A DNA stretch of 64,000 nucleotides from Schaedlerella glycyrrhizinilytica_A (lineage in GTDB: Bacteria > Bacillota > Clostridia > Lachnospirales > Lachnospiraceae). This document shows, piece after piece, positions 36,987 to 45,208 of this stretch. The stretch lies in NCBI RefSeq assembly GCF_042852765.1, contig NZ_AP031414.1. One strand, given 5' to 3'. Made by a program: the position numbers and the translations under genes. Positions within the stretch are counted from its first letter, which is position 1; each line of letters starts with the position of its first letter. A model generated the notes under the pieces. That model searched no databases and was not told the origin of the DNA. It worked only from the letters and a program-made list of their open reading frames with translations.

Positions 36987-37950
36987 ACTCAAAAAAACAG
37001 CAGGGGTCAGCGGTCTGATCCTTGCTTCTTTCCTGTTATTCGGCGGATGTGCATCATCACCGACCGCTTATACGGAGACTTATGAAGCTGGTCAGTATAC
37101 AAAGGATCTGTATCGTGGAACTCTGTTTGCAGAAGATCTCTGCGTTGCAGCCGAAGACGTTGCTCTGGATGGTTACACCGAAGATCCAACCTTTCATGCA
37201 GCGGGATTGTTTGATCTGAAAGAAGAAAAAGTCCTTTATGCAGACCGGATCCATGACCGACTTTATCCGGCGAGTACAACCAAGCTTATGACGGCATATC
37301 TTGCGTTAAAATACGGAAATCCGGATGATGTCGTCACGGTTGGAGAGAACGCAACATCATTTGCACCGGACGAACAGGTATGCGGACTTCAGACCGGAGA
37401 CCAGCTTACACTCGGGGATCTGCTCGCCGGTCTGATGCTTTATTCCGGCAATGACTGTGCCACCGCGATCGCCGAACACATTTCCGGATCCGTGGAGAAA
37501 TTTGCGGAGCTGATGAATCAGGAAGCATGGAATCTGGGTGCTGTCAATTCCCACTTTGTCAATCCTCACGGACTGCACAGCGAAGATCACTATACAACCG
37601 CATATGATCTGTATTTGATTTTTAATGCCTGCGCAAAAGACGAGCGTTTTATCGACTTGATCTCACAGAAAGAGTATACGGTTCACATTACAGGCGCAGA
37701 CAAAACAGTGAGAACCGACGTCTGGGCAGCAACGAACTACTATTCGTCGGGAGAGGCTGCGATGCCGGCAGGTGTCACTGTATTAGGCGGGAAAACAGGA
37801 ACAACCAATGAGGCGGGGAACTGTGTTATTTTATATGAGGAAGACGCAGAAAATAATCCTTATATTTCGGTGATCATGGGTGCCGGTGACAAGCCGACAC
37901 TTTATACTTATATGTCCCAGCTTCTGACTGCCGGAATCCGGGATAAATAA
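36970..37950 (+). CDS. lipid-anchored D,D-carboxypeptidase (peptidase S11, DacA-like)
   Basis: The 326-residue protein starts at GTG 36970 inside mgsA. S102-x-x-K105 (ASTTK), S159-G-N and K275-T-G are the catalytic motifs of penicillin-binding carboxypeptidases, which trim the last D-alanine of peptidoglycan stems. LFGGC at 23-27 looks like a lipobox, so it is probably a lipoprotein; it ends soon after the catalytic domain and lacks the C-terminal amphipathic anchor of classical PBP5. A terminator follows. Confidence 0.9.
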   Translation: MKCTNKLKKTAGVSGLILASFLLFGGCASSPTAYTETYEAGQYTKDLYRGTLFAEDLCVAAEDVALDGYTEDPTFHAAGLFDLKEEKVLYADRIHDRLYPASTTKLMTAYLALKYGNPDDVVTVGENATSFAPDEQVCGLQTGDQLTLGDLLAGLMLYSGNDCATAIAEHISGSVEKFAELMNQEAWNLGAVNSHFVNPHGLHSEDHYTTAYDLYLIFNACAKDERFIDLISQKEYTVHITGADKTVRTDVWAATNYYSSGEAAMPAGVTVLGGKTGTTNEAGNCVILYEEDAENNPYISVIMGAGDKPTLYTYMSQLLTAGIRDK

Positions 37951-37980
37951 ATACAAATGAGGGGAAAAACTTCCCTGACA

Positions 37981-38016
37981 GAAAAACGCCCAGACTGTGA
38001 AGTCTGAGCGTTTTTC
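37981..38016. terminator. bidirectional terminator between carboxypeptidase and DUF378 genes
   Basis: GAAAAACGC and GCGTTTTTC enclose an inner stem CAGACT/AGTCTG with a GTGA loop. A-rich and T-rich flanks allow use on both strands, as expected between convergent genes. Confidence 0.8.
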
Positions 38017-38044
38017 TTAGTCAGAGACATTTACTTCCTCCTCA

Positions 38045-38248
38045 TCATTCCTCCGGATGGCTGATCCGCCCGTAGAGACTGAGAAGATACAAACCGCACA
38101 GCCCTACGATCGTATAAATGATTCTGGAGAGCCAGCTTAAATTTCCAAACAGGTATGCTACAAGATCAAAGCGGAATATTCCGACCAAAAGCCAGTTGAC
38201 GGCTCCTATGATCACAATTGTCAGTGCAGTATTGTCGAACCATTTCAT
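38045..38248 (-). CDS. DUF378 small membrane protein
   Basis: The 67-residue protein has two hydrophobic segments with the pattern GAVNWLLVGIF and IYTIVGLCGLYLL, the signature of DUF378 (Bacillus YuzA). Function unknown. It is the only minus-strand gene between 17 kb and 44 kb. AGGAGG lies 6 bases before its ATG. Confidence 0.88.
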   Translation of the reverse strand: MKWFDNTALTIVIIGAVNWLLVGIFRFDLVAYLFGNLSWLSRIIYTIVGLCGLYLLSLYGRISHPEE

Positions 38249-38391
38249 ATGAATTCCTCCTTTTTGCCGCAGAAAAACTCTGTGGCGTTTTTCCGTTCGC
38301 TGCTTATATTGTTGCCATAAAAACTGGAAATATACCCATAAAAATGTTATACTTAATAAGTTATTGAAAACTTGTCGGAGGAATTACTATT

Positions 38392-39786
38392 TTGACAAAG
38401 CAAAGAAAGAAAACAAAAAATAAAAAACTGGTCAGTATGCGTCGCTTCAAAACAAGGCGCGAGATGAACATCGGAATCTTGATCTTCGCTCTTGTATTCG
38501 TCTATCTGATCGTTACGATATGGATGTATGCGACATCCAAAAAGATTTCCGTCTATGAGGTACGGGAGGGGAGTATTGTAAAAGATAATTCCTACACCGG
38601 TCTGGTTTTGAGGGAAGAGATGGTCGTCCCTGCGGAAACATCCGGATACGTCAGCTATTTTCAAAACGAGGGAAGCAAAGTAAAAGCCGGAAGCAGCGTG
38701 TATGCGCTCTCTCCGGATAAACTGACGCTGGAAAATGAAGAAGAAACTCCGGAGACTGCACTAAACAATGAAGAACTCCGTTCACTGACGTTAAGCATCC
38801 AAAATTTTAACGAGAATTTCAATTCTCAGAAATTTTCCTCAGTCTATTCGTTAAAAAATGAATACAGCTCTTTGCTGCAGACTGCTTCGAACCGCAGCAA
38901 GACTGCGCAGATCAACGAACAGATCGCAGCGAGCGGGGGAGGAGCCGCCGCTTATCCGGCGCTGAGAGACGGGATCATCGTTCGTACATTTGACGGATAT
39001 GAAGAAGTTACGGAGGATACACTGAAAAGTTCCGATTTTGACCGAAGCCACTATGAATCCCACAGTCTCGAAGACCAGATGGAAGTTGCAGCCGGCGAAC
39101 CGGTCTATAAGCTGGTAACAGACGAGACATGGAATGTTTATGTGGAATTAAGTGATACAACGGCAAAAGAGCTTGCAGACACCGAACAGATCAAGACGCG
39201 GATCGATAAAGACAGCGAAACGATCTGGGCTGACTTTTCAATCCTGCAGAAAGACGGAACGTATTTCGGAAAACTGACTTACACAGACTCGATGATCCGA
39301 TATTGTGAAGACCGGTATCTTCACATCGAGCTGATCATGGAAGACGAAAGCGGTCTGAAAATCCCCAAAAGCGCCGTTGTGGAAAAGCCGTTTTATATGA
39401 TTCCAAAAGAATACCTTACATCCAGCGGTTCCGGTTCCTCCACCGGGATCATGATCCAAAAAGACGGAGAGATCACCTATCAGGATATTACGGTTTATGC
39501 AGAAAGCGAGGATGGATACGTCTATGTGAATCCAAACGAACTGGATAAGCATACGGTTCTTGTGAAACCGGAATCAACAGAAACATTCCGCCCAAATGAA
39601 AAACGGACGCTTCAGGGCGTATACAATATTAATAAGGGATATGCTGTTTTTGAACAGGTTCATATACTTTGTGAAAATGACGATTACTATATTGTAGAAG
39701 AAAATACGGCGTATGGTCTGAAAAATTATGATCATATCGTGCAGGATGGCACAACCGTAGAAGAAGATGAAGTTGTATTTCAATAA
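38392..39786 (+). CDS. HlyD-like membrane adaptor protein, orphan
   Basis: The 464-residue protein has a basic N-terminus, one membrane segment (about 26-47) and an external part with the biotinyl-lipoyl-like pattern VVPAETSGYVSYFQNEGS, as in HlyD/EmrA membrane fusion proteins. No ABC, MFS or RND partner is near; instead ylmE, sepF and ylmH follow at once. The gene starts with TTG behind GGAGGA; a TG-TATACT extended -10 at 38345-38353 may drive it. Family likeness is clear, function open; a role with the division machinery is a guess from context. Confidence 0.75.
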   Translation: MTKQRKKTKNKKLVSMRRFKTRREMNIGILIFALVFVYLIVTIWMYATSKKISVYEVREGSIVKDNSYTGLVLREEMVVPAETSGYVSYFQNEGSKVKAGSSVYALSPDKLTLENEEETPETALNNEELRSLTLSIQNFNENFNSQKFSSVYSLKNEYSSLLQTASNRSKTAQINEQIAASGGGAAAYPALRDGIIVRTFDGYEEVTEDTLKSSDFDRSHYESHSLEDQMEVAAGEPVYKLVTDETWNVYVELSDTTAKELADTEQIKTRIDKDSETIWADFSILQKDGTYFGKLTYTDSMIRYCEDRYLHIELIMEDESGLKIPKSAVVEKPFYMIPKEYLTSSGSGSSTGIMIQKDGEITYQDITVYAESEDGYVYVNPNELDKHTVLVKPESTETFRPNEKRTLQGVYNINKGYAVFEQVHILCENDDYYIVEENTAYGLKNYDHIVQDGTTVEEDEVVFQ

Positions 39787-39830
39787 AATAACACCATTAT
39801 ATGATACACGGAGAGGAGAGAAGAAAAGCA

Positions 39831-40523
39831 GTGATAAAAGAAAATTTAGAAGAAGTCGAACAGCGGATACAGGCGGCTTGCAGACGTGCCGGAAGAAAAC
39901 GTGAAGAGGTGACGCTGATCGCAGTCAGCAAGACGAAACCGGTGGAAGATCTCAAGGAGGCATATCAGCTTGGCATCCGGACATTCGGAGAAAACAAAGT
40001 ACAGGAACTGACCGAAAAATACGAAGTGCTTCCGAAAGATATCCACTGGCATATGATCGGACATCTGCAGACAAACAAAGTCAAATATATCGTTGACAAA
40101 GCAGAATTGATCCATTCGGTCGATTCACTCAAACTTGCCGAGACGATCGAGAAAGAAGCTGCAAAAAAGAATTGTATTGTCAGCATTTTGATCGAAGTGA
40201 ATGTGGCTCAGGAAGAAAGTAAATTCGGTGTGCATACTGACGAGGTGATCCCGCTCATCGAAAAAATCGCCCGGTTTCCGCATGTTCGGATTCAGGGATT
40301 GATGACAATTGCACCTTTTGTTCAAAATTCAGAAGAAAATCGAACAATTTTCAGGACTTTACAAAAATTATCTGTTGACATTATGCAGAAAAACATTGAT
40401 AATGTTAATGTGAGTATACTTTCGATGGGTATGACTAATGATTATGAAGTAGCCATTGAGGAGGGCGCTACGATGGTCCGGGTAGGGACGGGCATTTTCG
40501 GCGCGCGGGATTATTCGATCTAA
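39831..40523 (+). CDS. ylmE: YggS/YlmE-family PLP-binding protein
   Basis: From GTG 39831 (GGAGAGGAGAG about 11 bases upstream) the protein has 230 residues, the normal length; the ATG at 39801 is less likely as it precedes the ribosome site. K in LIAVSKTK binds PLP. The single-domain fold is a TIM barrel like alanine racemase without known catalysis; it keeps vitamin B6 and amino acid balance. Neighbours sepF and ylmH are the same as in Bacillus. Confidence 0.93.
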   Translation: MIKENLEEVEQRIQAACRRAGRKREEVTLIAVSKTKPVEDLKEAYQLGIRTFGENKVQELTEKYEVLPKDIHWHMIGHLQTNKVKYIVDKAELIHSVDSLKLAETIEKEAAKKNCIVSILIEVNVAQEESKFGVHTDEVIPLIEKIARFPHVRIQGLMTIAPFVQNSEENRTIFRTLQKLSVDIMQKNIDNVNVSILSMGMTNDYEVAIEEGATMVRVGTGIFGARDYSI

Positions 40524-40607
40524 CGTCGATGAGATTCCATCCGAAAGAGAAAGTGATTCCACTAAAAAAATGTGTATCTCTGAGAGACACGAGATAGGAG
40601 TATAATT

Positions 40608-41156
40608 ATGGGTGTGTTTGATAAGTTTCTTGATATTATGAAATTGAATGATGATGATTATGATGATGACGAATTCTACGATGATGACGATGAATTTTAT
40701 GAAGACGATTATGACGAGAAACCACGTCGTTCTCTTTTTGGAAAGAAAAGCCACACCAAGGACGAATATGATGATTTTGACGTAGAGGAAAATAATCAGT
40801 TTGCACCGGCGAACAGCAGCAAAGTGACGCCGATGCGGCAGCCTGCATCCAGACGCGGCAACGCCAATATGGAAGTGTGCGTCGTAAAACCGACGTCTGT
40901 GGATGATTCCAGAGAGATCACGGAGACCCTTCTTGCCGGACGTACTGTGATCCTGAATCTGGAGGGGATGGATTTAGAGATCGCCCAGCGGATCATTGAT
41001 TTTATTTCCGGTGCGACATTTGCCATAAGCGGAAATCTGCAGAAGATTTCAAATTACATTTTCCTTGTAACCCCGACCAATGTTGATATTTCCGGAGATC
41101 TTCAGGATCTGCTCAGTGGTTCCATGGAACAGCCGACTGTACGCGGAAGATTCTAG
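40608..41156 (+). CDS. sepF: cell division protein SepF
   Basis: The 182-residue protein starts with an amphipathic helix (MGVFDKFLDIMKL), has a very acidic linker (about 16-60) and a C-terminal SepF domain with ETLLAGRTVILNLEGMD and DFISGATFA. It bundles FtsZ filaments and ties them to the membrane. GGAG lies 10 bases before the ATG. Confidence 0.95.
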   Translation: MGVFDKFLDIMKLNDDDYDDDEFYDDDDEFYEDDYDEKPRRSLFGKKSHTKDEYDDFDVEENNQFAPANSSKVTPMRQPASRRGNANMEVCVVKPTSVDDSREITETLLAGRTVILNLEGMDLEIAQRIIDFISGATFAISGNLQKISNYIFLVTPTNVDISGDLQDLLSGSMEQPTVRGRF

Positions 41157-41168
41157 GCTCAGGTTACA

Positions 41169-41948
41169 ATGCAAAAAGAAGAACAATTACTGGAAAAGCG
41201 GCTGTTGGAATTATCACGGCTTGCCTATCACAGAGACATCATCACGTATTCAGATTTTCTGAATTCAAATGAATTACATATTTTACATTCACTGCCAAAA
41301 GACTCTCTCTATTCGCAGTACAGAGTCTTTGGCGGATATGAACTCGCAGAGCGTCAGATGGCTGCATTTCTTCCTGATGCTCTTTCTTTGCGTACAGAAA
41401 ATTTACAGGAACTATTTTTCCCGGATGAAATGTGTGTTTTGCGTATAGAACCGCTGCACAAAAAATACGCGGAAGAACTGACGCATCGGGATTATCTCGG
41501 CGCCATGTTAAACCTCGGAATTGACCGCAGCAAGACAGGAGATATTCTCGTAAGCGGATCCGGAGCGCTTGTATTTGTCCGTCCGCAGATGAAAGAGTTT
41601 TTGAGAGAAGAATTGACCCGGATCCGGCATACAACAGTGCTGGTGACCGAAGAGCAACCGGAGACGTTCCACTATACGCCGCGCTTTGAAGAAATCCGTG
41701 GGACCGTAGCTTCCGTCCGTCTGGACAGCCTGCTTTCTCTCGCATTTGGCTCATCACGCAATAAATTAAGCGGTCTGATCGAGGGTGCAAAAGTCTTTGT
41801 CAACGGAAAACTCGTCACAAGTAACGGATATCAAGTCCACGAAAATGACATCATTTCTGTGCGGGGTATGGGAAAGTTTCGTTTTATCTCGGAACTGGCA
41901 GTCACCAAGAAAAAGCGGATTTCTGTTTTGATCCACAAATATATTTAG
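41169..41948 (+). CDS. ylmH: YlmH-like S4-domain RNA-binding protein
   Basis: The 259-residue protein has an N-terminal domain with HRDYLGAMLNLGIDRSKTGD and a C-terminal S4 domain (RLDSLLSLAFGSSRNKLSG). YlmH in Bacillus acts in ribosome rescue of stalled peptidyl-tRNA-50S complexes. Position next to sepF is conserved. Confidence 0.92.
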   Translation: MQKEEQLLEKRLLELSRLAYHRDIITYSDFLNSNELHILHSLPKDSLYSQYRVFGGYELAERQMAAFLPDALSLRTENLQELFFPDEMCVLRIEPLHKKYAEELTHRDYLGAMLNLGIDRSKTGDILVSGSGALVFVRPQMKEFLREELTRIRHTTVLVTEEQPETFHYTPRFEEIRGTVASVRLDSLLSLAFGSSRNKLSGLIEGAKVFVNGKLVTSNGYQVHENDIISVRGMGKFRFISELAVTKKKRISVLIHKYI

Positions 41949-41962
41949 GAGGACATCCTGTT

Positions 41963-42499
41963 ATGAAGCAAGAAACAACATCTTCAGCAAAACAATACCT
42001 GCCGGCACTGATCTGGTGTGCACTTGCAGTTCTTGCCGATCAGTTCACAAAATGGCTGGCAGTTACATTTCTAAAAGATCAAGAACCGTTTGTTCTGATA
42101 CCGGGCGTTTTTGAATTCCGCTATCTCGAAAATCGCGGCGCAGCATTTGGTATTTTTCAGGGAAAACAATACTTATTTCTGATCGGCGGTGTCCTGGTTC
42201 TTTTACTGATCGGTTATATTTACGGGAAAATCCCTGCAAAAAAGCGTTTCGGACTTCTTCGTCTCTGCGCTGTGCTTGTAGTTTCCGGAGCAGTAGGAAA
42301 TATGATCGACCGGATGGTTCAAAATTATGTTGTCGATTTTTTTTATTTCAGCCTGATCGATTTCCCGATTTTCAATGTCGCGGATTGTTACGTTGTGATC
42401 GGCTGCTTTTTGTTTGCTTTCCTGATCTTCTTTTATTACAAAGATGAGGAGCTGGATTTTATCTTCCCGGTAAAAGAAAACAAACAGAAGAAAAACTGA
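41963..42499 (+). CDS. lspA: lipoprotein signal peptidase (signal peptidase II)
   Basis: The 178-residue protein has four membrane segments and the catalytic motifs NRGAAFGIF, NMIDR and VVDFFYF followed by FNVADCY, with the two conserved aspartates. It cleaves lipoprotein signal peptides. Several lipoproteins in this window (37 kb, 56 kb) would be its substrates. AGGAGG lies 8 bases before the ATG. Confidence 0.96.
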   Translation: MKQETTSSAKQYLPALIWCALAVLADQFTKWLAVTFLKDQEPFVLIPGVFEFRYLENRGAAFGIFQGKQYLFLIGGVLVLLLIGYIYGKIPAKKRFGLLRLCAVLVVSGAVGNMIDRMVQNYVVDFFYFSLIDFPIFNVADCYVVIGCFLFAFLIFFYYKDEELDFIFPVKENKQKKN

Positions 42500-42515
42500 T
42501 CAACAGGAGGATTTC

Positions 42516-43442
42516 ATGGAAGAATTTGAATTTCAAAACACCGGATCCCCGGAGCGGATCGACAAATTTCTGACTTCATTCCTGCCGGATTTTTCCCGCT
42601 CCCATATTCAGAAACTTGTCAAAGACGGTTATGTCACCGTCAATGGAAATACCGTCAAACCGAATTATAAAGTGGGAACCGACGAATCCGTACAGACAAA
42701 GATCCCGGAGCCGGAGACACTGCCTGAGATTGTTCCGGAAGACCTCCCCCTTGACATTCTCTATGAGGATGCGGATATCCTTGTCGTAAACAAGCCGAAA
42801 GGAATGGTCGTACATCCGGCACCGGGACATTACAGCGGCACGCTGGTCAACGCGGTCATGTTTCACTGCCGGGAAAATCTTTCCGGAATCAACGGAGTAC
42901 TCCGACCGGGGATCGTTCACAGAATCGATATGGATACGACCGGCTCTCTTTTGATCTGCAAAAATGACCGAGCACATAATTTCCTTGCCGGGCAATTAAA
43001 AGAACACTCGATCACCCGAAAGTATCATGCGATCGTCCACGGAAATCTCAAAGAGGATACCGGAACGATCAATGCTCCGATCGGACGCCACCCGGCAGAC
43101 CGAAAAAAAATGAGCGTCCATGCTCCAAACGGCAGAAGAGCAGTGACACACTATCGTGTATTGGAACGATTTGGAAATTATACCTATATTGAATGTACAT
43201 TGGAAACCGGACGTACCCATCAGATTCGTGTACATATGGCAAGTATCGGGCATCCGATCCTCGGAGACAGTGTTTACGGTCCCGCAAAATGTCCGTTTCG
43301 TCTGCAGGGGCAGACTCTGCATGCCAAGATCCTCGGTATTGTACATCCGACAACTGGGGAGTATATGGAATTTGATGCGCCTCTTCCGGATTATTTTCAA
43401 AAATTACTTCAAAAATTGCATGAAATCCGTTATAATATGTAG
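42516..43442 (+). CDS. rluD: RluA-family pseudouridine synthase
   Basis: The 308-residue protein has an N-terminal S4 domain (about 12-60) and the catalytic motif HRIDMDTTG with D138. This build fits RluD/YlyB, which modifies 23S rRNA; the exact target uridines cannot be read from sequence. The gene follows lspA, as in Bacillus. AGGAGG precedes the ATG. Confidence 0.9.
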   Translation: MEEFEFQNTGSPERIDKFLTSFLPDFSRSHIQKLVKDGYVTVNGNTVKPNYKVGTDESVQTKIPEPETLPEIVPEDLPLDILYEDADILVVNKPKGMVVHPAPGHYSGTLVNAVMFHCRENLSGINGVLRPGIVHRIDMDTTGSLLICKNDRAHNFLAGQLKEHSITRKYHAIVHGNLKEDTGTINAPIGRHPADRKKMSVHAPNGRRAVTHYRVLERFGNYTYIECTLETGRTHQIRVHMASIGHPILGDSVYGPAKCPFRLQGQTLHAKILGIVHPTTGEYMEFDAPLPDYFQKLLQKLHEIRYNM

Positions 43443-43470
43443 TATACTATTTCGCATCACATATGCAGTT

Positions 43471-43497
43471 TATACCAAATCTGGTATATTGCAATAT
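43471..43497 (+). promoter_or_regulatory. overlapping palindromes upstream of the kinase-like gene
   Basis: TATACCA-AATC-TGGTATA (43471-43488) overlaps the perfect palindrome ATATTGCAATAT (43486-43497), 30-56 bases before the ATG. A TATAAT at 43431 lies upstream. They look like operator sites for a dimeric regulator; none is identified. Confidence 0.45.
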
Positions 43498-43526
43498 GAA
43501 AGTGCAGAGTAAAGGAGAGGATCGAT

Positions 43527-44168
43527 ATGAAAACAAACACGATTATCACGATAGGAAGACAGTACGGAAGTGCAGGACGGGAAATCGGTTATAAAATTGC
43601 AGAAGATTTCGGGATCAAGCTGTATGATAAAGAGATGCTTGCCCGCGCCGCGAAAGAAAGCGGTATCTGTGAGGAGATTTTTGAATCGCACGATGAAAAA
43701 CCAACGAACAGTTTTCTCTACTCTTTAGTAATGGATACCTACTCCATGGGATATGCCGGCAATACATATACGGATATGCCGATCAATCATAAAGTATTCC
43801 TTGCACAGTTTGACGCGATCAAAAAGATCGCGGATGAAGGACCGTGTATCCTTGTCGGTCGATGTGCAGACTATGCGCTGGAAGAATATGATAACGTCGT
43901 AAGTGTTTTCATCCATGCAGATCTGAATGCGAGAATCCGCCGGATCGCCCGTCTTTATGATCTTCCGGACAATAAAGCAAAAGAAACGATCATCAAGACC
44001 GATAAAAAGCGAGCAAGTTACTACAATTATTATACGAACAAACGCTGGGCAGATGCAGAGTCTTATGAACTGTGCCTGAGCAGTTCGGAACTTGGAATTG
44101 ACGGAACAGCGAAAGCGATCGAACAATATGTGCTTTTAAAAGAAAGTATCGAGAACAGTAAGATTTGA
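43527..44168 (+). CDS. cytidylate kinase-like protein
   Basis: The 213-residue protein belongs to the cytidylate_kin2 type: TIGRQYGSAGREIGYKIAED is a P-loop variant (GRxxGSxG), with ILVGRCADYAL and RIRRIARLYDL further on. True Cmk is longer and has a different loop. Members are common in Lachnospiraceae; substrate unknown. AAAGGAGAGG precedes the ATG. A strong terminator follows. Confidence 0.82.
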   Translation: MKTNTIITIGRQYGSAGREIGYKIAEDFGIKLYDKEMLARAAKESGICEEIFESHDEKPTNSFLYSLVMDTYSMGYAGNTYTDMPINHKVFLAQFDAIKKIADEGPCILVGRCADYALEEYDNVVSVFIHADLNARIRRIARLYDLPDNKAKETIIKTDKKRASYYNYYTNKRWADAESYELCLSSSELGIDGTAKAIEQYVLLKESIENSKI

Positions 44169-44180
44169 TGATGTTACAAT

Positions 44181-44235
44181 AAAAAGCCCCTCCAAACCGG
44201 TAAGTCCGACTTATATCCGGCTGGAGGGGCTTTTT
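44181..44235. terminator. strong bidirectional terminator
   Basis: AAAAAGCCCCTCCA pairs with TGGAGGGGCTTTTT (14 bp), with an inner CCGG/CCGG part in the loop. It lies between convergent genes and can serve both. Confidence 0.88.
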
Positions 44236-44249
44236 AGTTGGCAGAATCC

Positions 44250-44291
44250 GTGTCGGCATACAAAGGACAGACATCCTTTATGCACCGACAC
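44250..44291 (-). repeat. long hairpin repeat, copy B
   Basis: Arms of 18 bases (GTGTCGGCATACAAAGGA and TCCTTTATGCACCGACAC) enclose a 6-base loop, with a 5-base internal mismatch region. It lies 10 bases behind the stop of the minus-strand S1 gene. Read in that gene's sense the first arm, TAGTGTCGGTGCATAAAGG, is close to the first arm of copy A. Confidence 0.68.
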
Positions 44292-44301
44292 TAAGACCGA
44301 T

Positions 44302-44997
44302 TTAGAGTTTTAAATTCTTAAATAAATCACCGAGATTTGTTCCGATGTCTTCCGCTTTCGGAATCTCTACTTTTTCTTCCGGCTCTTCCTGCACTTCTTC
44401 CAGAGCTTTCATACTCAGGCTGATCTTGCCGTCCTTGATCCCGATCACTTTCACCTGAACTTCATCTCCGACATTCAGCACATCTGACGGGAATTTGACA
44501 CGCTGTCTGGAAATCTGGGAGACATGTACCAATCCGGAAAGACCGTTCTCTAATTTGACAAATGCACCGTAATTCTGCAATGTCTCAACAGTTCCGCTCA
44601 TCACGGTCCCTACCTTTACACTTGCGATCTGTCTTTCCCGTTCTTCTTTTTCCCGTTCTTTTAAAATCTCACGGGCGGAGAGTACGAGACGGTTATTCGC
44701 CTGATCTACGTCGATCACTCTTACCTCGATCTCTTTCAGAAGATACGTTTCTAAATCTTCGATATAGGATAAAGATAATTTTGATGCCGGGACAAATCCT
44801 CTGAGTCCCTCCACCATAGCGATCACGCCGCCGTTCACAACGCCCTCTACTTTAACCGGGAGGATCGTGTTCTTTTCCATATATTCAGTCACACGGTTCC
44901 ATGGATTCGCATCATCAAAATGATCTTCATAATCTGCCATTGTCTCTTCTTTTACATCTTCCTGTGTCATGTCGTCAATCTTCATTTCTTCACTCAT
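44302..44997 (-). CDS. protein with two S1 RNA-binding domains
   Basis: The 231-residue protein has an acidic N-terminus (about 1-40), an S1 domain at about 44-112 and a second, more typical one at about 129-202 (GTVMSGTVETLQNYGAFVKL). It resembles a shortened ribosomal protein S1 as found in Clostridia, which may aid mRNA binding, but it has two rather than four to six domains. An extended -10 (TGCTATACT on the minus strand, 45080-45088) lies upstream. Confidence 0.85.
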   Translation of the reverse strand: MSEEMKIDDMTQEDVKEETMADYEDHFDDANPWNRVTEYMEKNTILPVKVEGVVNGGVIAMVEGLRGFVPASKLSLSYIEDLETYLLKEIEVRVIDVDQANNRLVLSAREILKEREKEERERQIASVKVGTVMSGTVETLQNYGAFVKLENGLSGLVHVSQISRQRVKFPSDVLNVGDEVQVKVIGIKDGKISLSMKALEEVQEEPEEKVEIPKAEDIGTNLGDLFKNLKL

Positions 44998-45208
44998 TGC
45001 TGCACCTCGTTCTTATTCTTCTCGTCGTTATCGCAGACCCCGTAACAACGACATTACCGCTCTGCGATCACATATATTCAGTATAGCATATATAGTGTGA
45101 AAAATACAGGCAAAATCACCGGAATCTTCAAATTTTGGGTTGACGAATTTCGTAAAAAATGGCAAGCTAATAGGAGAAAATTACGATCTATCAAGAAGGG
45201 AAACAGCT

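Noticed and set aside
40650..40720. GAT/GAC-rich run looking like a microsatellite
   Set aside because: It encodes the acidic linker of SepF, a normal feature of that protein.
45140..45173. Possible promoter before the pyrophosphatase gene (TTGACG and TAATAG)
   Set aside because: The spacing of 22 bases is too long for sigma-A.
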